From contig NZ_JAERQK010000004.1 of assembly GCF_017912535.1 (NCBI RefSeq), positions 212,282-276,281 on the forward strand: a stretch of 64,000 nucleotides of DNA, written 5' to 3'. The stretch comes from Motiliproteus sediminis. Lineage in GTDB: Bacteria; Pseudomonadota; Gammaproteobacteria; Pseudomonadales; Balneatricaceae. The stretch's first letter is position 1, and each line of letters opens with the position of its first letter. The notes below the pieces were generated by a model that saw only the letters and a list, made by a program, of their open reading frames with translations, was not told the origin of the DNA and made no database searches. Positions 53,141 to 64,000 of the stretch are shown piece after piece. A program made the position numbers and the translations under genes.

Positions 53141-54619
53141 ATGAATCAGCCGGACTACCGAATGCGCTTGGATGAACTGCTGCCAGAACTGGCGGCGGGC
53201 GCATCCTGGTGTGCGCAAGAAGTCACAGGCCTTACCAACGATAGTCGCCGGGTTCAGCCCGGTGACCTGTTTTTAGCCTGCCGTGGCGAGCGTTTTGATG
53301 GTGCTGCCTTTATCGATGCAGCGGTGGCCGCAGGCGCAGTGGCGGTAGTGACCGACGGCGGTGCCGGCGGCGAGGTGGGCGTGCCGGTTATGGTGCAGCC
53401 TGACTTGGCGGTGCATCAGGCTGAGCTGGCGGCGCGTTTTTACCGTCAGCCCGGTGATGAGCTCGACCTGATCGCCATTACCGGTACCAACGGCAAGACC
53501 TCGTGCTGCCATTTTATTGCCCAGGCGCTGGCCGCCATGGGTGAGGCTCCGGCGTTGATCGGCACCAACGGTTACGGCTTTTATGGCCAGTTAGAAAGCG
53601 CCAGCCATACCACCCCGGACGCAATTCGTTTGCAGCAGCTGTTGGCCGGCTTGCGCGACCGCGGCGCGCGTCAGGTGGTGATGGAGGTGTCGTCCCACGC
53701 GCTGGAGCAGCAGCGGGTCGCGGGGCTGCGTTTCAGCCAGGCGGTGTTTACCAATCTCAGTCGTGATCACCTCGACTATCACGGCACAATGGAGGCCTAT
53801 GGCGCTGCCAAGGCGCGTCTGTTCCATGAGTACGGTGTTACCCGGGCGGTGGTTAACCGCGATGACCCCTTCGGCCGTACGCTGCTGGCCGGACTCGGCG
53901 ACGAAGTGCAGTCGATCAGCTACGGCCTGGATAACCCGGGTGAGGACGGGCTGAGCGTCGAGGGTTTCTCCCAGACCGCCAGTGGTATCGCCGCGGTGAT
54001 CCGTTACGGCGAGCAGCGTTGCACGCTGGAGAGCGCGCTGATCGGCCGTTTCAATCTGCTCAACCTGCTGGCGGCTGCCGGGGTGTTGCTGGGGCGCGGC
54101 CATGCGTTGGCTGCGGTGGTCGAGCAGCTGGCGCAGTTGCAGGGTGTTGCCGGGCGAATGGAGAGCTTCCATCAGCCCCACCGCCCGCTGGTGGTGGTCG
54201 ACTATGCCCACACCCCGGATGCGTTGGAGAAGGCGCTGCAGGCGCTGCGCGGTCACTGTCAGGGGCAGCTGTGGTGTGTGTTTGGGTGCGGTGGCGACCG
54301 GGATCGGGGCAAGCGGCCGCAGATGGCGGCCGTGGCCGAGGCAGCGGCCGATCGCCTGGTCATTACCAGCGACAACCCACGCAGCGAGGAACCGCAGGCG
54401 ATTATTGAGGATATATCTGCAGGGCTGAAACGATCCGGGCGGGTCGTGGTCGAAGCGGACCGGAGTCGCGCCATCACTTACGCCGTCACCCATGCCGAGG
54501 CGGGTGATGTGGTGCTGGTGGCCGGTAAGGGACACGAGGATTATCAGGAGATCAGCGGCGTGCGTTACCCCTTCAGTGATGCGGATCAGGTGCGACAAGC
54601 ACTGGGAGGTGCGGCGTGA
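53141..54619 (+). CDS. murE: UDP-MurNAc-L-Ala-D-Glu:meso-diaminopimelate ligase
   Basis: The product has 492 residues. MurE adds the third residue of the stem peptide. The ATP loop is ITGTNGKTSCC. The diaminopimelate-specificity motif DNPR is at 411-414, so the peptidoglycan should contain meso-diaminopimelate, as in other Gram-negatives. The ATG at 53141 lies one base after the ftsI stop, and the stop overlaps the murF GTG. The protein is cytosolic. Confidence 0.97.
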   Translation: MNQPDYRMRLDELLPELAAGASWCAQEVTGLTNDSRRVQPGDLFLACRGERFDGAAFIDAAVAAGAVAVVTDGGAGGEVGVPVMVQPDLAVHQAELAARFYRQPGDELDLIAITGTNGKTSCCHFIAQALAAMGEAPALIGTNGYGFYGQLESASHTTPDAIRLQQLLAGLRDRGARQVVMEVSSHALEQQRVAGLRFSQAVFTNLSRDHLDYHGTMEAYGAAKARLFHEYGVTRAVVNRDDPFGRTLLAGLGDEVQSISYGLDNPGEDGLSVEGFSQTASGIAAVIRYGEQRCTLESALIGRFNLLNLLAAAGVLLGRGHALAAVVEQLAQLQGVAGRMESFHQPHRPLVVVDYAHTPDALEKALQALRGHCQGQLWCVFGCGGDRDRGKRPQMAAVAEAAADRLVITSDNPRSEEPQAIIEDISAGLKRSGRVVVEADRSRAITYAVTHAEAGDVVLVAGKGHEDYQEISGVRYPFSDADQVRQALGGAA

Positions 54620-55974
54620 TCGGTCAGTGGCGTCTGAGTGATCTGCGCGAGGCGCTGCAGGGCGAGTGCCGCGGTGACAGCGAGTTTGCGCGGGTCAGCA
54701 CTGATACCCGGCAGTTAGTACCCGGTGACCTGTTTGTGGCGCTTAGCGGTCCTAACTTTGACGGCAACCGCTTTGTTCCGCAAGCCGCTGCGAGCGGGGC
54801 CTGCGCGGCGGTAGTCACTGACTGGCAGGCGAGCGAGTTGCCACAGCTGCGGGTTGCCGATACCCAGCAAGCGCTGGGGCAGCTCGGAGCGCTCAATCGG
54901 TCGCGTTTTCAACATCCGCTGGTGGCGGTGACCGGCAGCAGTGGCAAGACCAGCGTTAAGGAGATGTTGGCGGAAGTGTTGCGAACCCGTGGTGTTGTTC
55001 ATGCCACGCGCGGCAATCTCAATAATCATATCGGTGTGCCCTTGACGCTGCTGGAGCTGGACGATGCCCATCGCTATGGCGTGATCGAGCTGGGGGCCAG
55101 CGCCGCTGGTGAAATCGCCTACACCGTGGGGTTGACTCGTCCGCAGGTGGCCATTCTGAACAATGCCGGTGGTGCCCATCTGGAGGGCTTTGGCAGTCTC
55201 GAAGGGGTGGTGCGTGCCAAGGGCGAAATTTTTGATGGGCTCGATAGCGATGGCGTCGGGGTGGTGAACCTTGATGACCCCCATGCAGAGGTATGGCTGG
55301 AGCAACTGCGCGGCAAACGCGCTCTGACCTTCAGTCTGAAAAGTGCGGCCGCAGATCTGTTCGCCAGTCATCTGGAGCCCGGCAGTGACGGTTGCTACCG
55401 CTTCGTCCTCAACACCCATAGTGATCAGGTAGCTGTGGCGCTGAGCGTGGTCGGTCGACACGCGGTGAGTAACGGGTTGGCGGCTGCGGCTGCGGCCTTT
55501 GCTTTGGGGTTCACGCTGGCGGAGATCGCGACGGGGCTGGAACGCTTTGTCGGCGTGCCGGGGCGACTGCGGGTTATGCGTGGTCGCGGCGGGGTGCGTT
55601 TGATTGATGACAGCTACAACGCCAACCCCGAGTCGGTAAAAGCGGCGGTGCGGGTGCTGGCAGATCTGCCCGGCCCACGTGTGCTGGTGTTGGGCAATAT
55701 GGCGGAGCTGGGCGCTGACAGCGAGGCGCTGCACGCGGATATCGGTCGCTATGCGGCCGCTCACGGGGTGAATCAGCTGGTGGCCGTGGGTAGGCTCGCG
55801 GCTAATGCGGCGCACGCCTTTGGCGCTGATGCTCCCTGCTTCGATGATTGCGCCGCGGCATCTGCCTGGCTCCAAAACACGATTAGCGACGACAGCGTGG
55901 TTCTGGTGAAGGGGTCCCGGAGCGCTCACATGGAAGATGTTATCAAGGCCCTGTTCGACGAGGAAAACCGTTAA
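54616..55974 (+). CDS. murF: UDP-MurNAc-tripeptide:D-Ala-D-Ala ligase
   Basis: The product has 452 residues. MurF adds D-Ala-D-Ala to the stem peptide; the dipeptide comes from Ddl, encoded at 62130. The ATP loop is [14 protein letters not shown] and the central-domain signature is [14 protein letters not shown]. The start is GTG at 54616, overlapping the murE stop (GTGA), with GGGAGG upstream. mraY follows after 2 bases. The protein is cytosolic. Confidence 0.96.
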   Translation: MIGQWRLSDLREALQGECRGDSEFARVSTDTRQLVPGDLFVALSGPNFDGNRFVPQAAASGACAAVVTDWQASELPQLRVADTQQALGQLGALNRSRFQHPLVAVTGSSGKTSVKEMLAEVLRTRGVVHATRGNLNNHIGVPLTLLELDDAHRYGVIELGASAAGEIAYTVGLTRPQVAILNNAGGAHLEGFGSLEGVVRAKGEIFDGLDSDGVGVVNLDDPHAEVWLEQLRGKRALTFSLKSAAADLFASHLEPGSDGCYRFVLNTHSDQVAVALSVVGRHAVSNGLAAAAAAFALGFTLAEIATGLERFVGVPGRLRVMRGRGGVRLIDDSYNANPESVKAAVRVLADLPGPRVLVLGNMAELGADSEALHADIGRYAAAHGVNQLVAVGRLAANAAHAFGADAPCFDDCAAASAWLQNTISDDSVVLVKGSRSAHMEDVIKALFDEENR

Positions 55975-55976
55975 CC

Positions 55977-57059
55977 ATGCTACTGCTCCTGGCGGACCTG
56001 TTATCCAACTACATCAGCGGCTTCGCTGTGTTCCAGTACCTGACCCTGCGCGGCATTCTGGGGGTGTTGACGGCGCTGACCCTGTCAGTGCTGTTCGGCC
56101 CCATGATGATTCGCAAGCTGCAGCAGTATCAGATCGGTCAGGCGGTGCGCGACGACGGGCCGCAGACCCACCTCAGCAAGGCCGGTACGCCCACCATGGG
56201 TGGGGCGCTGATTCTGGTGTCGATCGGCATCAGTACCCTGCTGTGGGGCGACCTGTCCAATAAATATGTTTGGATCGTACTGCTGGTGACGCTGGTGTTC
56301 GGTGCTGTCGGTTGGGTTGACGATTACCGCAAGGTGGTGGAGAAGAACCCGCGCGGGCTACCCGCGCGGTGGAAATATCTGTGGCAATCGGTGGGCGGTA
56401 TCGGTGCGGCGGTGGCGCTCTACCTGACGGCGTCTGGCCCGGCCGAAACCCAGCTGATCGTGCCCTTTTTCAAGAACATCGCCATCGATATGGGGCTGTT
56501 CTTTATCGTGTTTACCTACTTTGTCATCGTCGGCAGCAGCAATGCGGTCAACCTAACCGACGGGCTCGATGGTCTGGCGATCATGCCGACGGTACTGGTC
56601 GCCGGTGCGCTGGCGATCTTCTGTTACGTCTCCGGGCACGTGAAATTCGCCGACTATCTGCAGATCCCCTATATCGCCGGTTCCGGCGAGTTGATCGTGT
56701 TCTGCGGTGCCATGGTGGGCGCGGGCCTCGGCTTTCTCTGGTTCAACACTTACCCCGCCCAGGTGTTTATGGGCGACGTCGGTGCGCTGGCGTTGGGTGC
56801 GGCGCTCGGCGTGGTGGCGGTGATCGTACGCCAGGAACTGGTGCTGGTGATCATGGGCGGCGTGTTTGTGATGGAGACGGTGTCGGTCATTTTGCAGGTG
56901 GGGTCGTTCAAACTCACCGGGCGGCGGATCTTCCGCATGGCGCCGCTGCATCATCACTTTGAACTGAAGGGCTGGCCGGAGCCGCGGGTGATCGTGCGCT
57001 TCTGGATTGTCACCGTCATTCTGGTACTGGTGGGTCTGGCGACCCTCAAGATTCGATAA
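55977..57059 (+). CDS. mraY: phospho-MurNAc-pentapeptide transferase MraY
   Basis: The product has 360 residues, identical in length to E. coli MraY, with about ten membrane helices. It makes lipid I from UDP-MurNAc-pentapeptide and undecaprenyl phosphate. Catalytic aspartates lie in GWVDDYRKV and NLTDGLDGL, and the third motif is [15 protein letters not shown]. It is an inner-membrane enzyme in the middle of the dcw operon; murD follows after 11 bases. Confidence 0.97.
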   Translation: MLLLLADLLSNYISGFAVFQYLTLRGILGVLTALTLSVLFGPMMIRKLQQYQIGQAVRDDGPQTHLSKAGTPTMGGALILVSIGISTLLWGDLSNKYVWIVLLVTLVFGAVGWVDDYRKVVEKNPRGLPARWKYLWQSVGGIGAAVALYLTASGPAETQLIVPFFKNIAIDMGLFFIVFTYFVIVGSSNAVNLTDGLDGLAIMPTVLVAGALAIFCYVSGHVKFADYLQIPYIAGSGELIVFCGAMVGAGLGFLWFNTYPAQVFMGDVGALALGAALGVVAVIVRQELVLVIMGGVFVMETVSVILQVGSFKLTGRRIFRMAPLHHHFELKGWPEPRVIVRFWIVTVILVLVGLATLKIR

Positions 57060-57070
57060 GGGCCAATGCG

Positions 57071-58417
57071 ATGCTGATCGGTAGCGACCAATTCACACTG
57101 ATTGTCGGTCTGGGCAAGACCGGGATGAGCTGTGCGCGCTATCTGGCGGCTTCTGGGGCGCGCTTTGGCGCCGTGGACACCCGTATTGCTCCGCCCAATC
57201 TGGCCGAATTTCAGCGCTTGTACCCGGAGGTGCCGGTCGAGTGTGGCCCGCTCAACGCGGATACCCTGAAGAGCGCCAGTCGCTTGGTGGTCAGCCCCGG
57301 GGTGGCGCTGGCGGAGCCTGCGATTCAGGCAGCTGCGGCTGCCGGTGTTGAGCTGCTGGGCGATATCGATCTGTTCTGTCTGGCGGTGAAGGCACCGATC
57401 GTGGCGATCACCGGCTCCAACGCCAAGAGCACGGTCACCTCGCTGGTGGGCGCCATGGCTGCTCGTGCCGGCGTGGATGCGGGCGTGGGCGGCAATCTGG
57501 GTACGCCGGTGCTGGATATGCTGGAACAGGGCGAACAGGCTCTGTATGTGCTTGAACTTTCGAGTTTTCAGCTGGAAACCACCGAAAAACTGCGGGCCGA
57601 GGTGGCAACGGTGCTGAACGTCAGTCCTGACCACATGGACCGTTATGCCGACCTGTCGGCCTACCATCGGGCCAAGCAGCGTATCTACCGCGGCTGTCGT
57701 CAGGCGGTGTTCAATCGTGACGATACCCTGACCCAGCCACTGCTGCCGGATACCGTGCCGCAGACCAGCTTTGGCCTTGGCCAGCCCGATCTGGGCGCCT
57801 TTGGCGTACGCGAGCATGAAGGCGCATCCTGGCTGGTCCGAGGGCTGGAGCCGCTGATGCCGCTGGCGGCGATGAAGATGCGCGGCCAGCACAATGTGGC
57901 TAACGCACTGGCGGCGCTGGCGCTGGGGCAGGCGGTAAAGTTACCGATGGACGCTATGCTCGCGACTCTGCGCGAATTTGCCGGTCTGCGCCATCGTTGC
58001 CAGTGGGTGCGGGCGTTGGACGGGGTGGATTATGTTAACGACTCCAAGGGCACCAATGTCGGCGCTACGCTGGCGGCGATCAACGGCCTTGGTCCTGATT
58101 GTGCCGGTAAGCTGATTCTGATCGCCGGCGGCGACGGCAAAGGTGCGGCCTTTGACGACCTCAAGCAACCGATGGCGCAGTATGGCCGTGCGGCGGTGTT
58201 GATCGGAACCGACGCGCCACGCATTGATGCCGCCCTTGACGGTGCCTGCCAGGTCGTCCAGAGCGAGAGTCTGGCTGCCGCGGTCGGTACCGCGCGCGCA
58301 CTGGCGCAACCCGGTGATCTGGTGTTGTTATCGCCAGCCTGTGCCAGCTTTGACATGTTCAAAGGGTTTGAAGACCGCGGCGATCAGTTTGTGGCCGCGG
58401 TGGAGGGGTTGCGATGA
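57071..58417 (+). CDS. murD: UDP-MurNAc-L-alanine:D-glutamate ligase
   Basis: The product has 448 residues. MurD adds D-glutamate to UDP-MurNAc-L-Ala. The N-terminal Rossmann motif is VGLGKTGMSCARYL, the ATP loop is ITGSNAKSTVTSLV (with NAKST rather than the usual NGKST), and the central NDSKGTNVGAT motif is present. It overlaps ftsW by 4 bases. The protein is cytosolic. Confidence 0.96.
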   Translation: MLIGSDQFTLIVGLGKTGMSCARYLAASGARFGAVDTRIAPPNLAEFQRLYPEVPVECGPLNADTLKSASRLVVSPGVALAEPAIQAAAAAGVELLGDIDLFCLAVKAPIVAITGSNAKSTVTSLVGAMAARAGVDAGVGGNLGTPVLDMLEQGEQALYVLELSSFQLETTEKLRAEVATVLNVSPDHMDRYADLSAYHRAKQRIYRGCRQAVFNRDDTLTQPLLPDTVPQTSFGLGQPDLGAFGVREHEGASWLVRGLEPLMPLAAMKMRGQHNVANALAALALGQAVKLPMDAMLATLREFAGLRHRCQWVRALDGVDYVNDSKGTNVGATLAAINGLGPDCAGKLILIAGGDGKGAAFDDLKQPMAQYGRAAVLIGTDAPRIDAALDGACQVVQSESLAAAVGTARALAQPGDLVLLSPACASFDMFKGFEDRGDQFVAAVEGLR

Positions 58418-59595
58418 ACCTGCCTCTATCGCTGCCCTGGTTCTCCCGCGCCAGCGCCGAGGTGCGCACTCCCGGTGCCTTTGATCCCTGGCTGCTGTTC
58501 AGTGCCTTTACCCTGATGGTGTTGGGCGCGCTGATGATCACGTCTGCCTCGATGGAGGTGGCGGATGTCAAATACGGTTCGCCTTTCTATCACGCCGGCA
58601 AGCACATGGTGTTCATGCTGATCGCGCTGGTGTTTGGCGTTGCCGTTTTTCTGGTGCCAATGTCCTTGTGGCAGCGTACCGGGCATTGGTGGTTGCTGGC
58701 AGGATTCCTGCTGCTGGTGGCGGTGCTGATTCCCGGAATTGGTCGCGAGGTCAACGGCAGTATCCGCTGGATTCGGCTTGGTCCGATCAATATTCAGGCC
58801 TCCGAATTGGCCAAGCTGTGCGTCATTGTCTACATCGCCGGTTATCTGGTGCGCCGCCTCGACGAGGTGCGTACCCAGTGGAGCGGCTTTATCAAGCCGA
58901 TGTGCGTGGTGGGAGTGTATGTCGGCTTGCTGCTGCTGGAACCGGACTTTGGCGCCGTGGTGGTGATGACCTGCACCGTGCTGGGGATGATCTTTCTGGG
59001 CGGCATGAAGCTGGGGCAGTTCCTGCTGGTGGTGCTGGGTAGCTCGATTTTGGTGGCGTTGATTGCGGTGGCCGAACCCTACCGGATGCAGCGTTTGACC
59101 TCGTTCATGAATCCCTGGGCGGACCCCTTTGGCGCCGGATATCAGTTGGCGCAGGCGCAGATCGCCTTTGGGCGTGGTGAGTGGTTTGGCTTGGGATTGG
59201 GGAACAGTGTACAGAAGCTGTTTTACCTGCCGGAAGCGCATACCGACTTTGTGTATTCGGTGCTGGCGGAAGAGCTGGGCCTGATCGGTGCGCTGACGGT
59301 GGTGGTGCTGTTTGCCATCCTGGTGGTGCGAGTGTTTGCCATCGGGCGCCGGGCTGAGGAGCTGGGGCTGCGCTATCAGGCCTACGTGGCCTACGGCATC
59401 GGGCTGGTATTTGCCGGTCAGGCGCTGATCAACATCGGTGTCAATGTCGGCGTGCTGCCGACCAAGGGACTGACCCTGCCGCTGGTGAGCTACGGCGGCA
59501 GTAGCCTACTCGTGTCGTTGGGGATGCTGGGTTTGTTGTGTCGCATCCATATCGACAGCAACGAAGCCGAGCGCGAGTCGGAGGAGGATGCATGA
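58414..59595 (+). CDS. ftsW: septal peptidoglycan polymerase FtsW (SEDS family)
   Basis: A 393-residue polytopic inner-membrane protein with about ten helices. FtsW polymerises lipid II at the septum with FtsI. SEDS features are GSIRWIRLGPINIQASELAKL, the DFVYSVLAEELGLIG loop and LPLVSYGGSSLL near the end. It overlaps murD and murG by 4 bases each. Confidence 0.97.
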   Translation: MNLPLSLPWFSRASAEVRTPGAFDPWLLFSAFTLMVLGALMITSASMEVADVKYGSPFYHAGKHMVFMLIALVFGVAVFLVPMSLWQRTGHWWLLAGFLLLVAVLIPGIGREVNGSIRWIRLGPINIQASELAKLCVIVYIAGYLVRRLDEVRTQWSGFIKPMCVVGVYVGLLLLEPDFGAVVVMTCTVLGMIFLGGMKLGQFLLVVLGSSILVALIAVAEPYRMQRLTSFMNPWADPFGAGYQLAQAQIAFGRGEWFGLGLGNSVQKLFYLPEAHTDFVYSVLAEELGLIGALTVVVLFAILVVRVFAIGRRAEELGLRYQAYVAYGIGLVFAGQALINIGVNVGVLPTKGLTLPLVSYGGSSLLVSLGMLGLLCRIHIDSNEAERESEEDA

Positions 59596-60669
59596 GTATG
59601 CATGCTCCGACCGTACTGGTGATGGCCGGCGGTACCGGTGGTCATGTGTTCCCGGCGCTGGCCACGGCGCACGAACTGCAGCAGGCCGGCTACCGGATCG
59701 AATGGTTGGGAACCGCCGCCGGTATCGAGGCCGAATTGGTGCCGGCCAACGATATTCTGTTGCATCGAATCAGCGTGGCGGGGCTGCGGGGCAAAGGCAA
59801 GCTGGGGCTGCTATTGGCCCCCTTTAAACTGTTGCGCGCAACCTGGCAGGCGCTGGCGGTAATCCGCCGGGTAAAGCCGGTATGCGTGCTGGGCATGGGT
59901 GGCTTCGCCAGTGGTCCCGGAGGATTGGCCGCCTGGCTGCAGCGGGTGCCGCTGTTGATTCACGAGCAGAACGCCATCCCGGGGATGACCAACCGTGTCT
60001 TGTCGCGGTTGGCTACGCGGGTGATGGAAGCGTTCCCGGGCGCGTTTGAGGCTTCCGCCAGGGCGCTGGCCACCGGTAATCCCATTCGCAGCTCCATCAT
60101 GGCGCTGCCTGCGCCGGCGGAGCGGTTTGCCGGGCGCAACGGCCCCCTCAAACTACTGGTGGTGGGTGGCAGTCTGGGTGCCAAGGCGATCAACGACTGC
60201 GTACCGGAAACCCTGGCCGCGCTGGAGCCGGAGCAGCGGCCTGAGGTCTGGCACCAGACCGGCAAGCGCAATCTGGACGAGACCCAGACCCGTTATCGGG
60301 AGTTGGGAGTGGAGGCGCGGGTGGTGCCCTTTATCGATGATATGGACGCTGCTTACGGTTGGGCCGATCTGGTGCTGTGTCGCTCCGGGGCGTTGACGGT
60401 CAGTGAGCTGGCTGCAGCCGGCGTGCCGTCGCTGCTGGTGCCGTTTCCGTTTGCGGTGGATGACCACCAGACCGCCAACGCACGCTATCTGGCCGACGCT
60501 GGCGCGGCGGTGCTACTGCCGCAGCCGCAACTGAACGTGCAACGTCTGAGTGCGTTGCTGAATCAATACAACGATCGTGATCGATTGCTGGCGATGGCCG
60601 GCAAGGCGCGTGAACTGGCTCACCCCCAGGCCACCGCGACGGTTGCTCAACAATGTCGGGAGTGTGCCG

Positions 60670-60680
<11 letters not shown>
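59592..60680 (+). CDS. murG: lipid II-forming N-acetylglucosaminyltransferase MurG
   Basis: A 362-residue GT-B glycosyltransferase that adds GlcNAc to lipid I on the inner face of the membrane. The first G-loop is [14 protein letters not shown], the second is [13 protein letters not shown], and the UDP-GlcNAc site is in SRSG-like [15 protein letters not shown]. The ATG at 59592 overlaps the ftsW stop (ATGA) and has GGAGG upstream; ATG 59598 is a near alternative. murC overlaps its end by 11 bases. Confidence 0.96.
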
Positions 60681-63077
<2,397 letters not shown>

Positions 63078-63079
63078 CG

Positions 63080-63847
63080 GTGTCGTTAGTGGCTATGGCT
63101 GATAGTCCGGCAGAGCCGCCGGCGATGCGGTTGAGCTGGTACGGCGTATTGGTGGCGCTGCAGGTGCTGCTGCTGCTGTTGTGCGTGTGGTTACTGCGCG
63201 GGGTTTTTGAGCGCTGGGTTAACGCACCGATGGAAGAGGTTCGGGTGAGCGGCACCCTCCATCAGGTGGCCGGAGAATCGATCCAGCGACGGCTGATGGC
63301 CTATGCCGGTACGCCCTACATCGAACTGCCGTTAGCGGCGATTCGGGCCGAACTGGAAAGCGACCCCTGGATCGATCGTGTCGATCTGCATCGTCGCTGG
63401 CCCCAGACCCTGGCGGTCGAGGTGCATGAGAATCGTCCGGTAGCGCGCTGGGGTGAACGGGGGCTGGTGAACGAGCGCGGGGTAGTGTTTGAGCCGCCGC
63501 AGGTCGCCGGATTTGAGCGGCTGCCGCTGCTGCGGGGTGGCCAGGGGCAGGCGCTGGAGATGATGCGCCAGTACCGTAACTTTACCCAGTTGTTGCGTCC
63601 GCTGGGGTTGAAAGTAACGGCGTTGTCGATGGAGGCGCGTGGCGCCTGGACGCTGACGTTGGATAACGGCATCGAATTAAGGGTAGGGCGCGGTAAGACG
63701 TTGGAGCGGATGGAGCGTTTTACGCGTATCTACACCGCCCAGCTAGAGGACTATGTTGATCGCATCCGTGCGGTTGACGTGCGCTACACCAACGGGTTGA
63801 CGGTAACCTGGAATGAACCGCCGCGGCGCCTGGATGCCGCGAAGTAG
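63080..63847 (+). CDS. ftsQ: cell division protein FtsQ
   Basis: A 255-residue bitopic protein. One membrane helix (about 22-44) is followed by the POTRA domain (about 50-125: MEEVRVSGTLHQVAGESIQ onward, ending at DPWIDRVDLHRRWPQTLAVEV) and the beta domain. It recruits FtsL and FtsB to the septum. GTG at 63080 is 3 bases after ddl; ATG 63095 is an alternative, and neither has a strong ribosome site. It is an inner-membrane protein. Confidence 0.92.
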   Translation: MSLVAMADSPAEPPAMRLSWYGVLVALQVLLLLLCVWLLRGVFERWVNAPMEEVRVSGTLHQVAGESIQRRLMAYAGTPYIELPLAAIRAELESDPWIDRVDLHRRWPQTLAVEVHENRPVARWGERGLVNERGVVFEPPQVAGFERLPLLRGGQGQALEMMRQYRNFTQLLRPLGLKVTALSMEARGAWTLTLDNGIELRVGRGKTLERMERFTRIYTAQLEDYVDRIRAVDVRYTNGLTVTWNEPPRRLDAAK

Positions 63848-63864
63848 TGAGCTGAAGGATGGTA

Positions 63865-64000
63865 ATGGAGCACAACAACATGATCGTGGCTTTGGACATC
63901 GGCACCAGCAAGGTGGTGGCGCTGGTGGCGGAAGTGGACGTCGACGGTCGGATCGAGGTGGTGGGCGTAGGTTCACACCCGAGCAAAGGGCTGAAGCGCG
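63865..64000 (+). CDS. ftsA: cell division protein FtsA, N-terminal part (cut by window end)
   Basis: About 45 residues are visible: [20 protein letters not shown] opens the actin-like phosphate-1 loop and [15 protein letters not shown] continues the first subdomain. FtsA tethers FtsZ to the membrane. The ATG at 63865 has AAGG 6 bases upstream; ATG 63859 and 63880 are also in frame. Its place after ftsQ is the usual dcw order. Confidence 0.93.
   Translation, partial: MEHNNMIVALDIGTSKVVALVAEVDVDGRIEVVGVGSHPSKGLKR

Overview
The window is a stretch of chromosome from a gammaproteobacterium. The gene content and order look like those of the Pseudomonadales/Oceanospirillales: a FabY-type ketosynthase, a pseudomonad-like cryptic psi (HolD) subunit next to rimI, an algU-type sigma-E operon, lepA-lepB-DUF4845-rnc-era-recO-acpS, cysM-relA-mazG, rplM-rpsI-petABC-sspAB, dolP-diaA-yraN-lpoA // rsmI-rnpB, and a complete-looking dcw cluster. 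The sequence is moderately GC-rich, coding density is high, and I see no insertion sequence, prophage or CRISPR array. The genus cannot be named from the sequence alone.

Layout. 1-5 kb: the end of a glutathione S-transferase gene, then the EF-P modification cassette (epmB divergent from efp, with epmA downstream), a DUF1904 gene and a PatB-type aminotransferase. 5-12 kb: leuA behind a long leader with a leucine-rich leader ORF, then holD-rimI, a c-di-GMP-binding PilZ protein, a SulP transporter and prfC. 12-18.4 kb: a small internally duplicated membrane protein behind a sigma-54-type promoter, an unknown protein, tatD, fabY, an OmpA-like lipoprotein behind a sigma-E-type promoter, sdhE and ygfX. 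18.3-23.5 kb: nadB and the sigma-E operon. 23.6-33.5 kb: the lepA...acpS string, cysM, relA and mazG. 33.5-39.2 kb: an alpha/beta hydrolase, a Nudix hydrolase, tRNA-Pro, lrgAB, zapE and a MscS channel. 39.3-44.4 kb: rplM-rpsI, the cytochrome bc1 operon and sspAB. 44.4-49.4 kb: the envelope genes dolP-diaA-yraN-lpoA, rsmI, the RNase P RNA gene and a DUF2061 gene. 49.6-64 kb: the dcw cluster from mraZ into ftsA, cut by the window end.

Most of the window is housekeeping. The main departure is in the sigma-E operon. The gene after algU encodes one protein that joins a full RseA/MucA-type anti-sigma factor (cytoplasmic domain, one membrane helix, periplasmic segment) to the C-terminal domain of RseB/MucB. 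The lipid-sensing N-terminal domain of RseB is absent, and there is no separate rseB in the operon. Two promoters of identical architecture (GAACTT, 16 bases, TCCTA) precede algU and the OmpA-like lipoprotein gene, which suggests a local sigma-E regulon. Other unusual items are the sigma-54-type promoter with a Shine-Dalgarno-sequestering hairpin before the duplicated membrane protein, a phased array of MraZ-type boxes before mraZ, and the leuA leader. All assignments are from reading the sequence and family knowledge; no database search was run.
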